Shown here: piece after piece, positions 7,508-15,535 of the stretch
How the letters are laid out: every line of letters begins with the position of its first letter
Position numbering within the stretch: the first letter of the stretch is position 1
DNA from: an uncultured Prochlorococcus sp.
Lineage (GTDB): Bacteria > Cyanobacteriota > Cyanobacteriia > PCC-6307 > Cyanobiaceae
Assembly: GCA_902596585.1 (NCBI GenBank)
Contig: CACJUL010000003.1
Span: 1 to 64,000, forward strand
Length of the DNA stretch: 64,000 bases
Direction of reading: 5' to 3'
Program-made: the position numbers and the translations under genes
The notes under the pieces: generated by a model
The model's database searches: none
What the model saw: the letters and a program-made list of their open reading frames with translations, nothing else
Told to the model about the DNA's origin: nothing

Positions 7508-7855
7508 ATGCGTAAATTATTAATACCTTTATTAGCCGCTTTTACTTTACCCACTGTTGTTAATGCTTCAGGCTTTTGGCTGTTAACTACCATAGTTAAA
7601 AAACCAGCAGCTTTTAAAGAATATGTTCAAGAATTTAAACCTTGGCTAAAGTCAGTAGGAGGATCTTTAGTTATGAAAGATTCTGATCCTCAAATTGTTG
7701 AAGGTAGAGGTGGAAAACTATCAGTCGTTATTTCATTCCCCTCAAAGCAAGCTGCGATAGATGCTTACAATAGTCCTGAATATCAAGAGCTAACTAAGAA
7801 ACGTTGGGCAAGCACAAAGAAAACAAACCTAATAATAATGGGATTAAATAAATAA
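7508..7855 (+). CDS. Secreted DUF1330-like protein
   Basis: Signal peptide MRKLLIPLLAAFTLPTVVNA, then DUF1330-like AFKEYVQEFKPWLKSVGGSLVMKDSDPQIVEG...VVISFPSKQAAIDAYNSPEYQEL. Confidence 0.75.
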   Translation: MRKLLIPLLAAFTLPTVVNASGFWLLTTIVKKPAAFKEYVQEFKPWLKSVGGSLVMKDSDPQIVEGRGGKLSVVISFPSKQAAIDAYNSPEYQELTKKRWASTKKTNLIIMGLNK

Positions 7856-7984
7856 AACGCTTACCACTTAAGACCGCATTAAATTCTCAATAAGAAAGAA
7901 TATCTAGGTTATTTTCTGGCGGCTAAAGGGAGTGATTTCAAGCCCTAAATTCTCACCAGCTATGACTTTTATCCTGTAAGCCGA

Positions 7985-8021
7985 CTTTTAAAACCTTATA
8001 GAGCACTAGGACAACTTTAGG
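7985..8021 (+). repeat. Truncated tRNA-Pro fragment, related to copy 7
   Basis: cttttaaaaccttatagAGCACTAGGaca, compare 10211-10240. Confidence 0.45.
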
Positions 8022-8061
8022 GAAAAATCCATTAAGCATTAGAAAGTCTTATAAGGTTTTA
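7989..8061. repeat. 12-bp perfect inverted repeat TAAAACCTTATA / TATAAGGTTTTA
   Basis: Arms at 7989-8000 and 8050-8061. Confidence 0.8.
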
Positions 8062-8120
8062 GAAGAAAAAGGGCTTATAACTGAAGTTATAGCCTATAAT
8101 TGTAGTTATAGCTCTTTCTG

Positions 8121-8172
8121 ACCTAGTGATTTGGGAGCACTAGGTCTAAGGTTCAAATCCTGTCGCCCCGAT
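8121..8172 (+). repeat. tRNA-Pro(UGG) 3' half, copy 5
   Basis: ctagtgaTTTGGGAGCACTAGGTCtaAGGTTCaAATCCTGTCGCCCCGA. Confidence 0.85.
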
Positions 8173-8204
8173 CAGTTATAGCAGTAAGTCTTAGCTAATA
8201 AGAA

Positions 8205-9035
8205 ATGCCACCCAAAGAAGCTTGCAACCTAAATGTTCCCGTGATGGATAAAAAAAATAAAATTTCAAAGCACATAGGTATCCTTTGTGCAATGCCTGAA
8301 GAAATTGGTTCTACTCTTGAAAATTTAGAAAATATTGAAACAAAAGCATATGGTGACTTAAAAATTCATTCCGGAGATTGGTGTTTTGCTAATTCCTCTT
8401 CCAAATCTTTTAAGATACAACTATCAATTGCTTGGAGTGGCTGGGGTAAGGTAAGTGCAGCAAGAGCAGCGACCAGATTAATTAGTCATCAATTTAACAA
8501 AGTTAAAGTTGATGCAATCTTTTTTACTGGTGTAGCAGGAGCAGTTAATTCAAAGCTAAAACAATGGGATATTATTATTCCTTATGAATTAATACAGCAT
8601 GATATGGATGCACGTCCACTTTTCAAAAAATATGAGATACCTGCCCTAAAGACTGTAAGAATAAAAAGCAATAAATCAATTAATGATTGGACGTTAAGTA
8701 CTTTAAAAAACTCAAAAAAAGATGGCTTATTGAAAAATTTTGGAAATATTTATGAAGGTCTAATTGCTACAGGAGATAAATTCATTAGTAATAAGAATGA
8801 CATTGAAAAAATATCAAAAGGAATGGAGGATCTATCTGCTGTAGAAATGGAAGGAGCCTCAGTTGCACAGGTAGCTAAACAGGAAAGAATTCCATTTCAG
8901 ATAATTAGAGTGATTTCCGATGAAGCCAATGAGAACTCATCTGGAGACTTTAGTAAATTCCTCATAAAATACAACCATCACTCCGCGAAATTAATTTCTG
9001 CTCTAATAGAAAATATAGACAGTTTGCCAAATTAG
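8205..9035 (+). CDS. MTA/SAH nucleosidase-like (PNP/UDP phosphorylase fold) protein
   Basis: HIGILCAMPEEIGSTLENLENIE...FFTGVAGAV...AVEMEGASVAQVAKQERIPFQIIRVISD; start may be ATG at 8244. Confidence 0.8.
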   Translation: MPPKEACNLNVPVMDKKNKISKHIGILCAMPEEIGSTLENLENIETKAYGDLKIHSGDWCFANSSSKSFKIQLSIAWSGWGKVSAARAATRLISHQFNKVKVDAIFFTGVAGAVNSKLKQWDIIIPYELIQHDMDARPLFKKYEIPALKTVRIKSNKSINDWTLSTLKNSKKDGLLKNFGNIYEGLIATGDKFISNKNDIEKISKGMEDLSAVEMEGASVAQVAKQERIPFQIIRVISDEANENSSGDFSKFLIKYNHHSAKLISALIENIDSLPN

Positions 9036-9080
9036 AAAAAAAAATTATTCCTATTTAATTTACAGTAAATGTAAGAAAAG

Positions 9081-9131
9081 CTGGGCGTTTTGGGAGCGCT
9101 AGGTCGCAGGTTGGAATTCCTAGGCCCCGAC
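9081..9131 (+). repeat. tRNA-Pro 3' half, copy 6
   Basis: gggcgtTTTGGGAGCGCTAGGTCGCAGGTTgGAATtCCTaGgCCCCGAC; anticodon stem still pairable. Confidence 0.8.
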
Positions 9132-9329
9132 TGTCTTTTCAGCGATTACCTAATTTGAATTACGGAAAAATTAGGGGGAATGACCTCCTTTTTAGGGGCT
9201 TTCTTATGGCTTTTCCCTAGATTGTATATAATTTTCTTGAATTTTTTAGGATATAAGTCTATCTTATATAGATAAATAGAGATGGTTGCTATCCTTATTG
9301 CCAGATAGCTATTTAAATATTGATATTTA

Positions 9330-9647
9330 ATGTTGCGACTTCTTCCGTTACCGATTTTTATTTGCATTTATCTATTCTCTTGGTGGAGATGTAAAAAAAA
9401 TATTATCGCTAGTGATAAGCAACTAAAACCATGCATTGATTGGGCATACATAAAAAATTTACCTCTCCCACCAAAACCTTCATTTGTCGAGTTTTATATT
9501 GTTTTTGTTTCTTCTTTTTTTAAATTTCCCCTTGGGATAATTATTCAACAACTACCTTTCGCAAAAAAAGTAAGATATTACGAAAGAGAAATGAAATTAA
9601 TATTTGATAAATGGAATTTAGAAAAAATAAAAAAAATAATTAACTAA
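9330..9647 (+). CDS. Hypothetical protein
   Basis: 105 aa ORF. Confidence 0.4.
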   Translation: MLRLLPLPIFICIYLFSWWRCKKNIIASDKQLKPCIDWAYIKNLPLPPKPSFVEFYIVFVSSFFKFPLGIIIQQLPFAKKVRYYEREMKLIFDKWNLEKIKKIIN

Positions 9648-9671
9648 ATTATCGATAAAAAGAAAAATCAT

Positions 9672-9728
9672 ATGGAAGAACTAGACAAAGACCTAGATGA
9701 GGATTTTGATATTGATTGGGAAGTTTAA
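9672..9728 (+). pseudogene. C-terminal remnant related to the 14469-14654 protein
   Basis: MEELDKDLDEDFDIDWEV* compared with ...QKGLDDDYDIDWEV*. Confidence 0.5.
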
Positions 9729-9736
9729 AACAAGAA

Positions 9737-9770
9737 ACCCTTTCAGAAATTCCAACTACTGAAAGGGTTA
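9737..9770. terminator. Inverted repeat ACCCTTTCAG / CTGAAAGGGT
   Basis: Perfect 10-bp stem downstream of the 9672-9728 ORF. Confidence 0.6.
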
Positions 9771-9869
9771 TTAAATCGACTCGCAACTATATAGAATCAA
9801 TTTATATCTTGCAGCAAATTTAGATTTTGCTGACGAGGTTTGGCCTCAATTAATTTATAGCAATAATTT

Positions 9870-10085
9870 TTATACTCCCGCTATTTTTTGTTTCTCTAGT
9901 CGTTTTTTTAGAATTGAATAATTTTGAGAAGCCCATTTTCGAGAAATATCTAATTCAGCATCCAAATTGTCCTTAAGTAATTTGCTAATTTTAAATACTT
10001 CTACGAAGCCTAGATAAATTATTACAAGCACCTTAATTATGTTTACTGTAACAGCTACTAACTTTTCAATTCTTTGATCTTGCAT
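9870..10085 (-). CDS. Small membrane protein
   Basis: 71 aa ORF with one hydrophobic segment. Confidence 0.4.
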   Translation of the reverse strand: MQDQRIEKLVAVTVNIIKVLVIIYLGFVEVFKISKLLKDNLDAELDISRKWASQNYSILKKRLEKQKIAGV

Positions 10086-10220
10086 TTGAACTTATTGAAG
10101 CCCACTAAAATTAACAGTTTTAAGAAATTATGCAAATGTTTTTTCAAATTAAAAATAACTTCTAAAAATTCTGGTTTACTTACTTGCTACGACCCAATCA
10201 TATAGACCAACTTTTAAAAC

Positions 10221-10263
10221 CTTATGGAGCACTAAGTCGAAGGTTCGAATCTTATCGCCCAGA
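10221..10263 (+). repeat. tRNA-Pro 3' half, copy 7
   Basis: cttatGGAGCACTAaGTCGaAGGTTCGAATCtTaTCGCCCaGA. Confidence 0.75.
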
Positions 10264-10393
10264 TTGACTTTTAGTATTCTCAATATTGCTTTTAGCGATA
10301 AAATAAAAATTATTTGTATAGCTTTGTATTGGAAGGACAGTTAATTGAATATTTAATTATAAATTTAAGTACAAAGATTTCCCCAAGACAAAT

Positions 10394-11044
10394 ATGATTT
10401 TCTATAAATTATCAAAAATATTTTCAAAGGTAATATTATTTCCCTTCATTTTCTTGGACAGACTGAAATGGATATCAGAATGGTATTTTTTCAAAAAATG
10501 TTCTCCTCCTGCTCCTCATTTCATTAAACAATCTCTTTTATTGCGTCATGGGATTAAAAATTCTGTTTGGGTTGAAACTGGAACTTATTTAGGTCAAACA
10601 ACAAAATTTTTGAGTGAAAATTTTAGTTTTGTTCATTCAATTGAGCCCTCAAAGAAATGTCTAAAAATAGCAAAAAGGAATTTAAAATTTTCAAAAAATA
10701 TAGCTCTTTATAATGGAACATCCGAACTATGTTTTGAAGAAATATGCTCTTCTCTAAATGGAGATATTTGCTTTTGGTTAGACGGACATTATTCTGAGGG
10801 TATAACTTTCAAAGGAGTTACCGATACTCCAATCTTATTTGAACTAGATACTATTAAAAAATATTTAGATAATTTCTCAAAAACTGTTATCTTGATCGAT
10901 GATATTAGAACTTCTCATATAGATAAAAAGAATTATCCTCCTCTAAATTTTTATGTAAATTGGGCAAATTCTGTGAACATGGATTGGATAATAGAGCTCG
11001 ACTTATTTATAATCAAATCAAAAGGGCTCCCCTTCTACAGATAA
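10394..11044 (+). CDS. Class I SAM-dependent methyltransferase-like protein
   Basis: VWVETGTYLGQTTKFLSENFSFVHSIEPSKKCLKIAKRNL and FWLDGHYSEG. Confidence 0.6.
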   Translation: MIFYKLSKIFSKVILFPFIFLDRLKWISEWYFFKKCSPPAPHFIKQSLLLRHGIKNSVWVETGTYLGQTTKFLSENFSFVHSIEPSKKCLKIAKRNLKFSKNIALYNGTSELCFEEICSSLNGDICFWLDGHYSEGITFKGVTDTPILFELDTIKKYLDNFSKTVILIDDIRTSHIDKKNYPPLNFYVNWANSVNMDWIIELDLFIIKSKGLPFYR

Positions 11045-11246
11045 TAAATTTACTAGTTTTCATTGTTTACTTTTTGTTCAATATTTAGAGCTGATAACTT
11101 TAGAAATTAATTAACAATTATTTGTATCGCAAAGTGTGATTTTGTATATTTGAACTATTTATAAAGCCAAATAATTCTATAAGTAGACCAACTAATAAGT
11201 CTTAGCTTCACTTGTTTATTTAATCTAATATCTCAAATTATAAAAA

Positions 11247-11295
11247 GGGTATTTTGGGAGCACTAGATAGCAGGTTCGAATACTATAGCAACTAC
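11247..11295 (+). repeat. tRNA-Pro 3' half, copy 8
   Basis: gtatTTTGGGAGCACTAGaTaGCAGGTTCGAATaCTaTaGCaac. Confidence 0.75.
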
Positions 11296-11380
11296 TCTTA
11301 AAAACTAATTAATACTAGTTAGCCATCAAACTCACTTTTTTATTTCTTACTTTCTTAAAAGAAAATATATGAAATCTTAT

Positions 11381-11779
11381 TTAAAAACCAAAATCTACTA
11401 ATGCCTTTTCAAACTTATTACTTGCTCTTTTACTTGAAAAAATAATTTTTCCAGTGGAAACTTTTGAATTTTCATCTTTATAAACGATATTAAAAATGTA
11501 ATAACTTGAAGAAAAAATAAAACCTTTATTAACCTCTCTGTAAATTTCTAATACTTGGTTTTTATTTATAAACCTACCATTACCAACTTGAATAGTTTTG
11601 ATATCTTCAGGGTAAGTTCTAAGGGTAATAACAGAATCGTTATATTTATCTTCCCACCAAATATCAAAGGAAACTTTTTCTATTAAATTTTTATCTTCTA
11701 CAATTTCTTGAGAGATTAAAGGCTCAAGAAAAAATAGATTTGATGAGACAATTAGTGCTAATATTAAAAATTTTTTCAT
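11381..11779 (-). CDS. Secreted hypothetical protein
   Basis: N-terminal signal peptide MKKFLILALIVSSNLFFLEPLISQE. Confidence 0.5.
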   Translation of the reverse strand: MKKFLILALIVSSNLFFLEPLISQEIVEDKNLIEKVSFDIWWEDKYNDSVITLRTYPEDIKTIQVGNGRFINKNQVLEIYREVNKGFIFSSSYYIFNIVYKDENSKVSTGKIIFSSKRASNKFEKALVDFGF

Positions 11780-11793
11780 TTAATAGTTTTCTC

Positions 11794-13239
11794 CTAATCT
11801 AAAAAATTATCAATATTTATTCCACTTGTACCTGTTTTTTCTAGACCTATAAGTTTGGGATCTTTTTCAATATCAGATATAACGAGGCTGTCTGATTCTT
11901 TATCATAGCTCCAATCTCTCATAGTATTTTTTAATCTGTTTTTCTTTCCGGTTTCTCTAAATTTATTAAACAACTCTATATTTTGTATATGCTCACCTAT
12001 AGCTTTAGCCCTCCTTTCATCGCTTGGATGAGTACTTAGTATTTCTAAAGTCTGTTCACTGATTCGCTCTCTATCTTTAGCTTTTCTTTTTTTTGCAATT
12101 AATCTACATTTTGTCTGTAATCTTTTATTCTTATTTACTTTAATTTTATTTTTACATTCTTTATCATCTAATAATTCAGGTTTTTGCTTATTTATGAATA
12201 TTTCAGGTTTCTTTTTACCTGGATCTGCTACTCCCTGAGGCAACAATCTTGCAATGATTTTATCTGTATCATGGGGCATAGTTTCTGTCCATAATTTAAG
12301 GCAAGCTTTTTCACTAAATCCCGCTGTCGCAGCATATTGAGTCCCTAGCAGATCTGCTTCGTATTCAAGACCTCTTCCAAAAGCGGTAAGCGACAATGCC
12401 GAATCTCTAAGATAATTATCAATATAACTAAATCCTTGCTTCATATATTCTGGACTTAATCCTTGCATTTGATTAATTGATTCAGCGATAACTGGTGAGT
12501 ATTCCATTGCCTTTTCAGTTATCTGTGGGGCCAACATTTGAGATGCAAGATTATTAAATGCAATTTGATTTGATAATTGATTGAGAGAAGTATTAGTACC
12601 TGAGTAACTATCAGAAATCCCACCTATCATAGCTGCCATAAAATAAGCACCCGCTTGAGCATTTTTCAGTTTAACTATTCTTTCTGAGATTCTTGTTGCA
12701 GCTATTGAATCATATTTCATCCTTGCTTTTCTTTTTTCATCATTATGATTTTGAGTAATGTGAGCCAACTCATGGGAAATTACGCATGCTAATTGTTGAG
12801 GTCTTCCCATCAATTCTTTCAGTAATGCTTTATTAACTAATAAAACTCCACTATCGCTACTAGCAAAAGCATTAGCTTGGCCTGCCATAGTGTTAATAAC
12901 TTGAGACGCCCAAATATCAAAATTTGTTGTTTTATCTATATCTGGTAACAACTGCGCTGCCTGACATTTACTACTAGATGGATCTAATCCGAGCGCACCT
13001 GAACAATCAACACCTTTCCTTACCGCAATTCTTATTGGTCTTTTAATATTATTTGCTTCCACAATCCTATCAGTAATCCTATAAGTCAGATAAAGATCAG
13101 GATTCATTATTTTCTTCGCTCTTTTGTAAGCAGTCGATTTGGCATTCCCAATATTTCCAGTTATGAGTAGAACACTGGGTACAGAAATCGCCGCTGCCAG
13201 TATTCCTACAAATAATATAAACTTCTTAGTTATCTTCAA
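11794..13239 (-). CDS. M48-family metallopeptidase
   Basis: CVISHELAHITQNHND (HExxH), GLEYEADLLGTQYAATAGF, STHPSDERR. Confidence 0.85.
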   Translation of the reverse strand: MKITKKFILFVGILAAAISVPSVLLITGNIGNAKSTAYKRAKKIMNPDLYLTYRITDRIVEANNIKRPIRIAVRKGVDCSGALGLDPSSSKCQAAQLLPDIDKTTNFDIWASQVINTMAGQANAFASSDSGVLLVNKALLKELMGRPQQLACVISHELAHITQNHNDEKRKARMKYDSIAATRISERIVKLKNAQAGAYFMAAMIGGISDSYSGTNTSLNQLSNQIAFNNLASQMLAPQITEKAMEYSPVIAESINQMQGLSPEYMKQGFSYIDNYLRDSALSLTAFGRGLEYEADLLGTQYAATAGFSEKACLKLWTETMPHDTDKIIARLLPQGVADPGKKKPEIFINKQKPELLDDKECKNKIKVNKNKRLQTKCRLIAKKRKAKDRERISEQTLEILSTHPSDERRAKAIGEHIQNIELFNKFRETGKKNRLKNTMRDWSYDKESDSLVISDIEKDPKLIGLEKTGTSGINIDNFLD

Positions 13240-13376
13240 TTTAAAAAAATATTTTTACAAATTTAACTGATATTTATTTTATTTGAGAAGTTTAATTTGA
13301 TTAGAAAATAAATTGAAATCTTAGATAAAAATATTTTTGTAAGATTAAATCAATAAATTTATTCGACCTAATTAAT

Positions 13377-13417
13377 TCTTAGCACTAGGTCCCAAGTTCG
13401 AATCTTGTAGCCCCGAC
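13377..13417 (+). repeat. tRNA-Pro 3' half, copy 9
   Basis: ttaGCACTAGGTCcCAaGTTCGAATCtTGTaGCCCCGAC. Confidence 0.75.
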
Positions 13418-13580
13418 TCTTTAAAACTAATTCATACTGTAGAGTTACCCAGGCTCCCTGTATTTCGAGCTCACAATCTCAAATAATAAAGGCGCGGTAA
13501 TAGGGAGTAATAAGTTATGGCTTTTCAACCTATTTAGCCTTTTTTGTTTTTAAGATATATAAAGTTCAAATATCTTAAAA

Positions 13581-13832
13581 ATGATTAAAAAAGAAGAAAA
13601 TATTCGAAGCGAAAGTTATTACCCAGATAGTACATATTATCTTGATCAGGATAATATTCATAAAGAGGATCCACTTTTAGAAGATCAAATATCTAATAAG
13701 ACTAAATTTGAATGGCCAAATAGCTATTGGTTTATTGCAGAAAGAACTAATGGAAGGCTTGCAATGATAGGTTTTATGGCTGTCATTCTTAACTACACTT
13801 TATTTGGTTGGATAGCATATCCAATCCTTTAA
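13581..13832 (+). CDS. hli: High-light-inducible (Hli) protein with long N-terminal extension
   Basis: WFIAERTNGRLAMIGFMAVILNYTLFGWI. Confidence 0.85.
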   Translation: MIKKEENIRSESYYPDSTYYLDQDNIHKEDPLLEDQISNKTKFEWPNSYWFIAERTNGRLAMIGFMAVILNYTLFGWIAYPIL

Positions 13833-14060
13833 ATGAGCAATTCTAATTTTGATAAAAATGGTATAGACAAGTCAGGTAAGCATTGGTTTCAGTATGCTTC
13901 ATTAGTTGTCACTGCATTTGGTATTTACTTTTGTTGGGCATTTTTCAATGATATAAGTTTCCACCATTTCGCTCTAAAGTTATTAAAATTTTGGAACTGT
14001 AATGGATACAACTCTCTAACATATTGCGTGAACCGTTGGAGAGTAGACTTTTATCCTTAA
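13833..14060 (+). CDS. Hypothetical protein, possibly truncated
   Basis: Starts directly after the hli stop codon; one hydrophobic segment. Confidence 0.35.
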   Translation: MSNSNFDKNGIDKSGKHWFQYASLVVTAFGIYFCWAFFNDISFHHFALKLLKFWNCNGYNSLTYCVNRWRVDFYP

Positions 14061-14468
14061 AAAGAAATTGATAGGTCTTATTGGTTGGTTAACTCAAATC
14101 GATCAAGAGTTAAAAAGTTTATTGAAAATACAAAAAATAAAGACCAATTTTTAAATAAATATCCATTGATTCTAGGAAGGTTACTTCCATATGGGGTGAA
14201 GAACCACCTGTTATGACATCTAGGAAAGAATAAAAGAAAAAAGCTGCTAGAGATGAATGGGAAAAATTGTTAGATAGTTAGATAGTTACTTTAAAAATAA
14301 GGAGTATAAGGTACTTCTTCTGTTTGCATTGATTCTCCATAGTAACTTTCAGCAGTCTTCATCAACAACCAGTAAAAGAAATTTGCAAGTGTTTTCTGCA
14401 TAAGAATCTATTTAGCTATATTAATTCAAATCAGAATTAGAAATTAAATCAAGGTAGAAAATACTTAT

Positions 14469-14654
14469 TTAAACTTCCCAATCTATGTCGTAATCATCAT
14501 CAAGACCTTTTTGCCAAACCCTAGCAAGTTCTCTTAGTAGAGTTTTTACTTCCATATCCGTAGCTCCAGATTCGTCTTGAAATTTGATACAAATGCTCTT
14601 AATTTCGTCATAAACTTGTTCTAGCAAAATTGTTTTTTGATCTGGATTTGACAT
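14469..14654 (-). CDS. Small conserved hypothetical protein
   Basis: 61 aa ORF; C-terminus duplicated at 9672-9728. Confidence 0.5.
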   Translation of the reverse strand: MSNPDQKTILLEQVYDEIKSICIKFQDESGATDMEVKTLLRELARVWQKGLDDDYDIDWEV

Positions 14655-15535
14655 TTAATTGTTATTTACGACTTCTCCTCCATACTCTCTTGCTATTACA
14701 TCTAAACACATGAGAATATCTTTATTTTTCAATAGATCTGTCTCACTCAAATATCTAAGAAGAGTTCTTATTTGATCAATAGTGTTTTCTTGTAATTCCT
14801 TCATTAGTACTTAAATGCAATATAACAATAAGGATAGCAACCATAATATTGTTCTTTCAAAAACTTTATTTTTTTGGAGTTTGTGATTTTATGAAAAACT
14901 TTAGAAGTAGCTTTGAAGATAATTGTTTTCTTCAAACCTTCATTTAATAAATGCTTATATTCTTTTCTCGCTTCCTTTATACCTTATGCTCTGCTCCCTT
15001 TATACCAGGTTTAATAATATTTTTATATAAACACTCATAACTAATCATAATTGCGTCAATGTTTTGATACATCCTCAAATAGTTCAAAAACTTTTACTCT
15101 ACTTCTGTCCTTATTTATTAAGAGTAAATTGTTCTATTTTCTCCATTAAATAAGTATTAAACAAATAATTGCTCCAATACTAAAAATTAAGCTCCAGCCT
15201 TGCGAATTTATCTGCATTAATAAATACTTGTTATTTATAAATTAATTATTTTCTTTAAAATATCAACAACTTAAGAAGATTATTTGTCTAGATTTTGGGT
15301 GAAATTTAATCTTTTATTAATATCCAATATTGTTTTTAGGGTTTGTTATAAAAATAATTAATTTTAGAACAAAATTTGCAGGTAAATTCAAAGGCCTTAG
15401 AAGTAGTAAAGCAATGCCCTGAGTTAAGTTAAACCCTTTATTTTCCAAAAGCTTGAACCCTAAGTGACATTTTTTTAGATTATTTAAACCAAAATAACAT
15501 TTTTATTGTTGATAGTCGAAAAAAATATAAGGATA

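Noticed and set aside
887-13417. Annotating the tRNA-Pro-like sequences as functional tRNA genes
   Set aside because: None has the 5' acceptor strand and D arm needed for a full cloverleaf; upstream sequence is the repeat segment instead.
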